A stretch of 64,000 bases of DNA from Crocosphaera chwakensis CCY0110 (lineage in GTDB: Bacteria > Cyanobacteriota > Cyanobacteriia > Cyanobacteriales > Microcystaceae): assembly GCF_000169335.1 (NCBI RefSeq), contig NZ_AAXW01000014.1, positions 62,001 to 126,000 of the forward strand. The letters run 5' to 3'. A model generated the notes under the pieces. The model did not search any database and was not told the origin of the DNA. It saw only the letters and a program-made list of their open reading frames with translations. This document shows positions 1-6,299 of the stretch, in pieces. Made by a program: the position numbers and the translations under genes. Numbering within the stretch: position 1 is the first letter of the stretch; every line of letters begins with the position of its first letter.

Positions 1-345
1 AGTTTAGAAAGAAAAAGGTTATTAAGTAGTTTAGAAAGGGTAGCCGTTTTAGCGGATCAAAAAAACAATTTAGTTAAGTGTACGTTTAACCATGAAGAGG
101 GGCAAGTTTCCTTATCCGTTGAAACCCAAGATTTAGGAAGTGCTAAAGAATCGATGCCGGCAGAAGTAACAGGAGAAAGTGGCGAAATTGCTTTTAATGT
201 TAAATATTTAATGGATGGTTTAAAAGCACTACCAACCAAAGAAATTAAAATGCAGTTAAATGAAGGAAATCAACCGGTTATTTTTAATCCTTTGGGAGGT
301 TTACAAATGACTTATTTAGTCATGCCGGTACAAATTGTGAAGTAG
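1..345 (+). CDS. dnaN: DNA polymerase III beta subunit (sliding clamp), C-terminal part
   Basis: The reading frame is open from the first base of the window, so the gene starts upstream and about 114 C-terminal residues are visible. They carry the third clamp domain, ending in a GGLQMTYLVMPVQ stretch typical of beta clamps, where the last strands and the VMP(V/M) tail close the clamp. The protein is the ring that tethers replicative polymerase to DNA. A hairpin lies 20 bases after the stop. The replication origin is not visible here, and no dnaA boxes were seen in the short downstream gap. Confidence 0.93.
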   Translation, partial: SLERKRLLSSLERVAVLADQKNNLVKCTFNHEEGQVSLSVETQDLGSAKESMPAEVTGESGEIAFNVKYLMDGLKALPTKEIKMQLNEGNQPVIFNPLGGLQMTYLVMPVQIVK

Positions 346-365
346 TCTAAAATTTGATTTATTTA

Positions 366-386
366 CCCCAACTTGAATAGTTGGGG
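366..386. terminator. Hairpin between convergent dnaN and HAD gene
   Basis: CCCCAACT, five-base loop, AGTTGGGG: an eight-pair perfect stem between two converging genes, with a T-rich stretch on the plus side (GATATTTT). It may serve both strands. The same CCCCAAC/GTTGGGG stem recurs at 24216 and 33472. Confidence 0.6.
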
Positions 387-393
387 GGATATT

Positions 394-1056
394 TTAACAT
401 TGTAAACACCACTCGATTAACTCTTGAACCCCTTGTCCTCTAGGTGCTTGAGTTTGCCAATCAGCCATCGCTTTTAAATCAGATAACGCATTTGCCACGG
501 CTACCCCTAAACCACAATAAAGTAAAAGATCACGGTCATTTTCAGCATCTCCAATACCTGCGACTAGCTCAGGGGAAAGTTGAAATTGAGTCAATGCAAC
601 TTCAAGGCCAGTCTTTTTATTAACCCCTTTTGGCAGTATCATTATTGCTCGCTTATTTAAGATAATTTCAGCTTCTAAGCCCATTTTTTTGATGGTTTGC
701 TTGACAACATCAAAGTAAGGTTGCCAAGTGGCGACTAATACTTGACCTTGACTGATAGGACTCACATTTTGAGTCATTAGAGATGAAACAAATTCATTCG
801 GTAAGGGTGTTGCTAACAGTTGTAGTTGTTCAAGGCCAGGTTGATAGAAAACGGCTCCATTTTCAGCAATAACCCCATCAAATAGACCTAGATCACTAAA
901 TACTTCTTTTAACTCAGATAATTCTCGTCCTGTTACCAGTAATAATCGCCCCCCTGCCTCTCGGTAACGCTTTAAAGATTGTCGTGTTTCTGTGTCAACG
1001 GTTCAATTAGTCGCCAGGGTTCCATCGTAGTCGGTGGCGATCGCGCGATACTTCAT
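394..1056 (-). pseudogene. HAD-superfamily hydrolase (Cof/IIB-like phosphatase) with premature stop
   Basis: Read from an ATG at 1056, the frame gives a full-length 220-residue HAD phosphatase of the Cof/sucrose-phosphatase-like group: nucleophile motif TDYDGTL near residue 8, the Thr motif LLLVTGRE near 40, a motif-III Lys in LPKGVNKKTG, and motif IV GDAENDRDLL. Codon 18 is TGA (1003-1005), where relatives have a short loop of the type TNGTVD; one base change from GGA would create it. Downstream the frame stays intact, which suggests a recent mutation or a sequence error. The downstream ATG at 777 would make a product without the nucleophile Asp. Substrate is unknown. Confidence 0.8.
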
Positions 1057-1155
1057 GATCTCAATAGCTCAGAGGTTCTCTGTCATGATAGATCATTATT
1101 AATTTAGCGATCGCACTATAATTATAACGCGATCGCCATCAAACAAGCGACTATA

Positions 1156-1383
1156 CTATATTTGGCATATCTCGATAAGATCAAGTAGCCTTTTTTCCTC
1201 ATCATAGTATTTAGAAAACACTTCATCAATACTTAAGTCTAAATCACCTATAGCTCGAAGGGTACAGTATCTGAAACAGTGTCCTAGTTGATATAATAAT
1301 TCAAATTTTAGAAGTGAAAAAAAGGTGTTTAAACGTACCCACACCCATAGTGAGCGATCGCCGTAATTTTTTGCTTTTTTCAA
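1156..1383 (-). other. Doubtful 75-aa frame containing a piece of EF-G coding DNA
   Basis: The frame has only a TTG to start from (1383) and no internal ATG. Its first third is built on DNA nearly identical to the 3' part of the EF-G-like gene at 4949-4980, but read in another frame, so the N-terminal protein sequence is probably meaningless. The rest (ending LLDLIEICQI) is acidic and resembles no family I know. It lies 13 bases downstream of a CopG-like antitoxin gene and could be the relic of its partner, but this is only position. I would not treat it as an expressed gene. Confidence 0.25.
1330..1361 (-). repeat. 32-bp near copy of EF-G-like gene 3' region
   Basis: Matches 4949-4980 with 30 of 32 bases identical, including a HIP1 core. 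On the minus strand one frame reads RSLTMGVGTF, the same peptide as in the EF-G-like protein. It looks like a scrap of a duplicated or recombined copy. Confidence 0.7.
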
Positions 1384-1396
1384 GTCAAGCTGCTTC

Positions 1397-1657
1397 TTAT
1401 AATTTTTCTCTCAATACATCATTGACTAATTGACTAATAGCAACCCCTTTTTTTTGAGCTTGTTGAAATAAAACTTTCATAATATCTTCATCAATTTCAA
1501 CTGCAAAATGTCGCTGTTGTAACTCTGCTTCTAATGTGACAGTTTCAAAGTCATCTAAATAGTCAATTGTATCATGAGTATCCCAGAATTCTGCTGCTGC
1601 TTCATAACTAGAAAATTCTTCAGGAATGGGGTCGACTGCATTAGATTTTTTGTTCAT
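1397..1657 (-). CDS. CopG-like antitoxin (BrnA/DUF6364-type)
   Basis: 86 residues from an ATG. The N-terminal part holds the SSYEAAAEFWDTHD segment followed by an acidic LDDFETV stretch, and the C-terminal half a ribbon-helix-helix-like pattern (RHFAVEID, then VAISQLVNDVLREKL). This arrangement is common in cyanobacterial CopG-family antitoxins that bind their own promoter and a small toxin. No convincing toxin is adjacent: the downstream frame is doubtful and the upstream 58-aa gene also looks like an antitoxin. Orphan antitoxin or partner lost are both possible. Confidence 0.6.
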   Translation of the reverse strand: MNKKSNAVDPIPEEFSSYEAAAEFWDTHDTIDYLDDFETVTLEAELQQRHFAVEIDEDIMKVLFQQAQKKGVAISQLVNDVLREKL

Positions 1658-1713
1658 AGTATCTACCCTGTGATTTATATTGTTGAGATGGCCACATACC
1701 TTACAGCTATAGC

Positions 1714-1890
1714 TTAAGTTTTTAATGATTTATTAGACACTTTCTTGATAGGTAATGTAACAAATTTTCGTCCACTGCAAATTTGCTTTTTTCGTAAATC
1801 TTCAAATATTGCCTTTAAATCATAATTGAAGGATTTGGCATATTCTTCTCTATACTTATGAATTTCTTCTACAATAGGGTCTTTATACAT
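1714..1890 (-). CDS. Small conserved cyanobacterial protein, antitoxin-like
   Basis: 58 residues from ATG 1890 with a usable Shine-Dalgarno sequence (TAGGAAAT). It begins MYKDPIVEEIHKYREEYAK and continues FNYDLKAIFEDLRKKQ, a pattern I know from many short cyanobacterial proteins encoded beside PIN-domain or other toxin genes. It has no enzyme motif. The gene lies between hicB and the CopG-like gene on the same strand. The family label comes from memory of the pattern and the antitoxin role is inferred from context. Confidence 0.55.
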   Translation of the reverse strand: MYKDPIVEEIHKYREEYAKSFNYDLKAIFEDLRKKQICSGRKFVTLPIKKVSNKSLKT

Positions 1891-1900
1891 GATTAATTTC

Positions 1901-2122
1901 CTACATTGAGGATTCTAATTTAGAAAGAGGTGTTTCGGGGTATTTATTTAAAGCCTGACAATCAGCTAAATATTGATCAATCACGGTTTGAAAAGCTTGT
2001 TTTAATTCATCTACAGAAAGACCATCAAAAACGATTATATCTTCTATGTTAATTACCCGACCAAAAAATAACTGATCTTCTTCATCATATTCAATGACTG
2101 CTTCATATCCTTTATATTTCAT
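1901..2122 (-). CDS. hicB: HicB-family antitoxin
   Basis: 73 residues with the compact HicB fold: a degenerate RNase-H-like strand pattern (YEAVIEYDEEDQLFFGRV, then VFDGLSVDELKQAFQTVIDQYL). The C-terminal DNA-binding helix found in longer HicB proteins is missing, as in many short forms. Its ATG overlaps the ancestral stop of hicA by four bases, the usual toxin-first HicAB order. HicB normally neutralises HicA mRNA interferase; here the toxin reading frame is broken, so HicB appears to be without its target. Confidence 0.85.
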   Translation of the reverse strand: MKYKGYEAVIEYDEEDQLFFGRVINIEDIIVFDGLSVDELKQAFQTVIDQYLADCQALNKYPETPLSKLESSM

Positions 2123-2373
2123 GGGTTAATTCCTGCTTTAATTAAAAATTCACGAATTGCTTTAATTTGCTATCTTTTTAATTCTTTTTGAGGATGAGGA
2201 GAATGAATATTGAGAGAAATATTATTAAAATCAAATCTAACTCTTGAACCATCTCCTTGAGTGAATGTTCCTCCTATGGCTTTAATTAATGTTACTACAT
2301 CATCCCAAACAATATTACGTCTAATGGGTTCTGCAAAGATAGCATCATAAATTTTACGCTGTTTTTTGTTCAT
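2119..2373 (-). pseudogene. hicA: HicA mRNA interferase toxin with premature TAG
   Basis: The frame begins MNKKQRKIYDAIFAEP and contains the HicA signature GGTFTQGDGSRVRF and the SPHPQKELKR tail. Codon 68 is TAG (2170-2172); one base change from TAT or TAC would give the Tyr found in this family (KRYQ). Beyond the stop the same frame continues as QIKAIREFLIKAGINP and ends at 2119, overlapping the hicB start. The loss removes about 17 residues, including the last helix. The His that carries catalysis in HicA proteins lies in the NIHSPHP region and would remain, so some activity of a truncated product cannot be excluded. Confidence 0.85.
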
Positions 2374-2417
2374 TCATTTATCGTACTATCTTATGAAAAG
2401 TTGAGAGTGATCGCAGT

Positions 2418-2690
2418 CTATAATTTTTTCAGTAATTTATCATATTCGCTATGCTTTCCTATCCAAAACCAAACAATTGTATCCGATGTTTTCATGACTC
2501 CTACAGCACGCCAACCGATTCCTACTCTTACAGAATATACACTTTCTCTAGTGTTAAGTCTCTTGAACTCTAAACTAGGATGTGTTGTGTTGTCTTTCCA
2601 TAGTTTATAGTTTTTTCGTGCTGTTTGTTTAACTGTTTCGGGTAGTTTAGCAAAACATTTTAAGAAGTCATTTGTTAATTCTGACTTCAT
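2418..2690 (-). CDS. RelE/ParE-type toxin, copy 1
   Basis: 90 residues from ATG 2690. The pattern FKRLNTRESVYSVRVGIGWRAVGV followed by a WFWIGKHSEYDKLL end is that of RelE/ParE-superfamily toxins of the group whose last strand carries a [VI]WFWIG.H.EYD motif. The gene overlaps the upstream antitoxin by four bases (ATGA), showing translational coupling. It is clearly homologous along its whole length to the toxin at 3018-3287. Target (ribosome-bound mRNA or gyrase) cannot be told from sequence. Confidence 0.8.
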   Translation of the reverse strand: MKSELTNDFLKCFAKLPETVKQTARKNYKLWKDNTTHPSLEFKRLNTRESVYSVRVGIGWRAVGVMKTSDTIVWFWIGKHSEYDKLLKKL

Positions 2691-2908
2691 ATTTCATCAA
2701 ACCCTATTTTCTTGGTTTTTCCTTGTGATGATTCATTTAAGGCTTTTTTCGCTAATTCATCTAAAAAAGAACTTTGGGGTTGTTCTAGACTTTCTTGCCA
2801 TTGATATTCGTTTTCAATATCTTCGATTAATTGTTTAGCCAGTTCATTTTGGATATCTTCGGGTAAATTCTGAGCTTTTTTAAATGCTTCTGTTAATAAG
2901 TCTGTCAT
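2687..2908 (-). CDS. Antitoxin partner of RelE/ParE-type toxin, copy 1
   Basis: 73 residues from ATG 2908 (a GTG lies one codon upstream). Mostly helical and acidic: LPEDIQNELAKQLIEDIENE, then SFLDELAKKALNE, then a short basic patch. This is the usual layout of small antitoxins in cyanobacterial antitoxin-toxin pairs. It precedes and overlaps the toxin gene by four bases and resembles the antitoxin at 3284-3514 in its first half (LP.D.Q..IA..W/LIE). No DNA-binding motif is obvious. Confidence 0.72.
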   Translation of the reverse strand: MTDLLTEAFKKAQNLPEDIQNELAKQLIEDIENEYQWQESLEQPQSSFLDELAKKALNESSQGKTKKIGFDEI

Positions 2909-2975
2909 CACTTTAGATCACAATTATTTTCGTCGAGTTGTTTTGATTATAACGCGATCGCTCATTGTTAGATAT

Positions 2976-3009
2976 TTGTTTGGTTTCGTTCCTTAAACCA
3001 ACCTACAAG
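2976..3009. repeat. Short dispersed palindrome
   Basis: TGGTTT, eight bases, AAACCA followed by ACCTACAAGATC. A sister element ending in the same CTACAAGATC lies at 3579-3615. Such GGTTTCGTTCC-type palindromes are widespread in intergenic DNA of cyanobacteria. Confidence 0.55.
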
Positions 3010-3017
3010 ATCGGCAC

Positions 3018-3287
3018 TCACAATCTTTTAAGTAACTCATCATACTCATCGTGTGTCCCGATCCAAAACCAGTAAATATGATCATCGTTTAATAATCCCA
3101 GAACACGATAATTTAAACTTATCCGCACTGAATAAATAGGTTGACGTTGACTGACTCGTTTGAATTGTAAACTGTTATGATAGGGATCTTTCTCCCAAAG
3201 TTTGTCTGCTTTTTCGGCCTGCGTTTGTACACTTTCGGAAAGTTGGTTAAGTTGCTTACGAAATGTTTTTGTTACACTCGATTTCAT
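3018..3287 (-). CDS. RelE/ParE-type toxin, copy 2
   Basis: 89 residues from ATG 3287, full-length homologue of the toxin 600 bases downstream: same MKS start, FKRVSQRQPIYSVRISLNYR core and YWFWIGTHDEYDELLKRL end. The ATGA overlap with its antitoxin (3284-3287) is also kept. The two modules therefore look like an old tandem duplication with clear divergence, which would allow separate toxin-antitoxin specificity. No frame damage is seen. Confidence 0.8.
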   Translation of the reverse strand: MKSSVTKTFRKQLNQLSESVQTQAEKADKLWEKDPYHNSLQFKRVSQRQPIYSVRISLNYRVLGLLNDDHIYWFWIGTHDEYDELLKRL

Positions 3288-3514
3288 GAGTTAACTCGAA
3301 AAACGTTATCTAATGGTGTTGTTTCACCATTGCTTATTTCTTGTCGAACCATATCAGCCATTTGATCCCATTGTTCATCAGTGGTTGATTCAAACTTTTC
3401 TGTCCATTGCTGTTCGTCTTTTAGTTCCTCCATCCAACGAGAAGCGATCGCATCTTGTTGATCGGGGGGAAGTTTTTTAAGTTCTGTGATGACTTTTTCG
3501 AGAAGTTCAGTCAT
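3284..3514 (-). CDS. Antitoxin partner of RelE/ParE-type toxin, copy 2
   Basis: 76 residues from ATG 3514. LKKLPPDQQDAIASRWMEELKDEQQW is a two-helix acidic start of a type seen in many small cyanobacterial antitoxins; the second half (DQMADMVRQEISNGETTPLD) is less conserved against copy 1. Translation is coupled to the toxin by a four-base overlap. A weak ribosome site precedes the ATG. Function is inferred from size, composition and partner. Confidence 0.72.
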   Translation of the reverse strand: MTELLEKVITELKKLPPDQQDAIASRWMEELKDEQQWTEKFESTTDEQWDQMADMVRQEISNGETTPLDNVFRVNS

Positions 3515-3578
3515 GATTTATGGTGTAATATATAGTCTGTTATCTGTTATTTTAGCTAAATAAGAATCATAATTTGAG

Positions 3579-3615
3579 ATGGTTCGTTACATTTCATTAA
3601 CGCACCCTACAAGAT
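3579..3615. repeat. Short dispersed palindrome, second copy
   Basis: GGTTCGTTACATTTCATTAACG followed by CACCCTACAAGATC, related in its flank to 2976-3009 and running into a HIP1 site. It lies between the second toxin-antitoxin pair and the coiled-coil gene. Confidence 0.5.
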
Positions 3616-3669
3616 CAGCGATCGCATTAGAAAAATAAAGTATAAATATAGCGATCACATACAAAAGTA

Positions 3670-4569
3670 TTAACTTTGATTTTCTAATTCATTTATTCGA
3701 GCTTCAAGGTTCATCAATCTTTGTTGTATGTCGAGATGATCTGATTCATTAGAAAGACTATAACCAGTTAATTGTTCTATCCGATTTTTATTTGTATTAA
3801 ATTTTATAATAAATCGGGTCATTTCCTTTGTTATTGTCTCAAGAGTTTCTCTTTCACGTTCTTGTGTATCTTGTAGTTGAATCTGTCTCTCCTGCAGTTC
3901 TCTGATGATCGTCATTACTTGATTGGACTGATTTTCTTGAATTTGTTGAAACTCTGTAAAATTATTAGTTAATGCTTCAATTGCACGAGCATTAGAATTC
4001 ACCTGTTTTTTAAAATCTTCAATCGTAAGCTTAAGTTCAGCATACATAATATTCACGCTAATTTTAATTAATTCTTCAACAAAGGGGGTAACTAAAGATT
4101 CTGTATCTTCGCTTGTGGGAGAATTAAAAACATCATTTTCAACTACTGACGATAAAGATTCTCCGTTATCTTGACTATCAAATATTTTGTCCAAAGTAGA
4201 TGCTTGTTCATACTGTGCTTCACGTTACTCCCTTCTCAAGAATTCTAAGTGTTTCTTTTGTTCTCGATTTTGTACTTTATTCAGTTGATTGTGATATGAA
4301 TATAGTTGTTTTGTTTTGTTTCCTATTTGCTTAGTTAGTTCAGCTTTTTTTTTATGAATTTGACTGACTTCACCTTCGTATCGTTGAATCTCTCTACTTT
4401 TACTTTGAATTGTTGAATTACTTTTAGAACGGGAAATTGTCTGTTTTGCACGAAAGATTTTATCGCTCCTGTCAGCTTCCTTTTTTGTCTCATCAGTCAG
4501 CTTGTTGTTTAGATTTTGTATATCACGCTGAGTTCGCTCAATACTATTTTGTATACTGCTAATTGACAT
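3670..4569 (-). pseudogene. Coiled-coil protein gene split by an in-frame TAA
   Basis: Starting at ATG 4569, with a good ribosome site (TTAGGAGA), the frame encodes a highly charged coiled coil (MSISSIQNSIERTQRDIQNL; repeated K/E/Q heptads) up to TAA at 4225-4227. The same frame then stays open to 3670, giving 174 more residues of acidic linker and coiled coil ending EARINELENQS. The downstream half has only a TTG (4194) as start, so this is best read as one 299-codon gene with a nonsense codon. The N-terminal pattern resembles coiled coils that precede TIR or nuclease effector domains, but no effector domain is present; that resemblance is an impression only. Confidence 0.65.
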
Positions 4570-4685
4570 AAATCAATTTCTCCTAATTCAAAATTTTAGT
4601 GTACATAGATTCATTATAATCTTTTTTTAGTAAGAATGAACTATTGAAAATCAAAAATATAGTCATAATAAAATAAATAGAAATA

Positions 4686-4757
4686 TTAACCGTGATTTTC
4701 TAATTCCCTCATTCGAGCTTCAAGGTTTCTAAATCTTCTTCTCACATCTTTGGTTAC
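4686..4757 (-). pseudogene. Duplicated 3' scrap of the coiled-coil gene
   Basis: Just upstream of the coiled-coil gene, the minus strand reads RRRFRNLEARMRELENHG then stop, matching the C-terminus of the neighbour (RLMNLEARINELENQS). The DNA is also similar (TCGAGCTTCAAGGTT shared). A TAA blocks the frame upstream and a TTGAGACAATA match to an earlier part of the neighbour follows, so an internal deletion is likely. It is the remnant of a tandem copy. Confidence 0.65.
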
Positions 4758-4805
4758 TTAATATTGTCTCAATTACACTGACTATTATTAATAATAATAC
4801 AAAAA

Positions 4806-4827
4806 AGGGCAGACATTAATCTACCCT
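4806..4827 (-). terminator. Terminator of the EF-G-like gene
   Basis: On the minus strand AGGGTAGA, loop TTAATG, TCTGCCCT, followed by TTTTTT. Eight pairs with one G-T. It lies about 40 bases after the stop of the EF-G-like gene. Confidence 0.75.
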
Positions 4828-4865
4828 AATCTTTAAAAACAACATAAATCAATCAGAAAAAAAGG

Positions 4866-6223
4866 TTAATTTTTCCCGTTACCATTGTTAGTTAACACTC
4901 TATTTGTCACCTTATCTGGAACCTCTTGTAAATGGTCATAAGTCCAAGTAAACGTACCCACACCCATGGTCAGCGATCGCAGTTCAATAATAAAGTTGTG
5001 CATCTCTGCTTGGGGTAAATATGCAGTGACTTGATCCCATCCTTTCCACTGGGTTAAGCTTTCATAACCGAGAATTTGTCCCCGTCTTCCACTCACCAAC
5101 TGCAACACTTTTGCAGTACACTCCGCCGGCACTGATACCTTAACGGATAAAATAGGCTCTAACAGCACAGGATGACATGATGGCATTCCCTCACTCATTG
5201 CAATGCGTGCAGCTTGTTTAAACGCTTGTTCAGAACTATCTACCGAATGATAGGAACCGTCGGTTAAGGTCACATCTACATCCACCACAGGGAAACCCAA
5301 CGGACCATGATCTAAATATTCTTTGACCCCCATTTCTACCCCAGGGATGTACTGTTTGGGAACCACACCCCCGACGATGGTTTGATGGAAGTGAAAGCCT
5401 TCGCCTCTGGGTAATGGTTTGATGTCTAGGTGAACGTCTCCAAATGCCCCATGACCGCCAGTTTGATGTTTATAACGTCCATGCACTTTATTGGCGTTAC
5501 GGATGGTTTCTTTATAGGGGACTTGAGGCAAATGGGTGGTCATGGGTAAGTTATACTTGCGACGCAACCGATCTAAAGCAACCTGCAAATGTATTTCACC
5601 TTGTCCCCACAGAATAACCTCTTTCGTATCTCCGTGTTGTTCCCAATGCAAGGAGGGATCTTCTTCGATGAGTTTAGCAAAAGCAGAACTGAGTTTCACT
5701 TCATCTTTGCGTTTTTCGGGAGTAACAGCTAACGCATACACCGGTTCTAAAGTATCTGCTTTAGGTAAAAGTTCACTGGGTTTCTCTTTACTGGATAACG
5801 TATCCCCTGTCTTGATACCCTCTAAACGGGCGATCGCAACAATTTCCCCTAATGATGCAGTTTGACTGGGGATAGAAATTTGTTTTTCTCCCATGAGGCG
5901 ATAAACCCCACCGGCGCGAACCCCATTAAGTAACATTCCTTCTTTGACTTCCCCTTGCCATACTCTGACTAGGGAAAGTTGACCACCTTGGGGGGTAAAG
6001 TAGGTTTTTAAGACTTGTACAAGGGTTTCGCCTTCAGTTTTGTTTTCAAGTCCCCGACGTTCTCCTGTAATATTGGGTGCAGGGGTTTCTTTGACTAAAG
6101 CATCGAGTAAGGGGCGTACGCCGTAGTGTTGTTCAGCAATACCAAAGAAAACGGGTACAATTAAGTCTGCACTAAGATCCTGTTTTAAATCTTTGAGTAT
6201 TTCTTCTTTTGATGGTTGAATAT
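4866..6223 (-). CDS. EF-G-like GTPase, exon 2 (domains II-V)
   Basis: This is the 3' part of the gene whose 5' part is 8685-9369; joining them without 6224-8684 gives one 680-residue frame, normal for EF-G paralogs. The junction codon is G+AT (Asp), giving LLEELIED-IQPSKEE across the splice. Visible here are the beta-barrel domain II (LVRVWQGEVKEGMLLNG), domain IV (QVPYKETIRNANKVHGRYKH and GGHGAFGDVHLDIKPL) and domain V (LLEPILSVKVSVPAE, MGVGTFTW). Without splicing, translation from exon 1 stops within the intron. An internal ATG at 5936 should not be taken as a start. Confidence 0.88.
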
Positions 6224-6264
6224 ATTGCCCTAAGCCATAAAGTCGCCTTTATGACTCGGCTTCA

Positions 6265-6298
6265 AAACCGTGCTTGCACCTTTCAGCGCACACGGCTC
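6265..6298 (-). other. Group II intron domain V
   Basis: 34 bases on the minus strand beginning GAGCCGTG with the catalytic AGC triad, a GAAA tetraloop closing a TGCGCT/GGTGCA helix, a two-base AG bulge and CACGGTTT closing strand. Length and shape are canonical. Confidence 0.9.
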
Positions 6299-6299
6299 C

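Noticed and set aside
366..393. Replication origin next to dnaN
   Set aside because: The gap after dnaN is only 48 bases and holds a hairpin; no dnaA gene or DnaA-box cluster is visible.
1003..1005. In-frame TGA considered as selenocysteine or as a recoded codon
   Set aside because: The family has no Sec at this place, and the three broken genes use three different stop codons (TGA, TAG, TAA), which argues against any common recoding.
5536..5865. 109-aa frame on the plus strand opposite the EF-G-like gene
   Set aside because: It is the antisense of well-conserved EF-G coding sequence, Cys/Ser-rich and without a ribosome site.
4866..5936. EF-G-like exon 2 considered as a separate short gene from ATG 5936
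   Set aside because: The same frame runs upstream to 6223 with conserved EF-G sequence and joins exon 1 exactly when the intron is removed.
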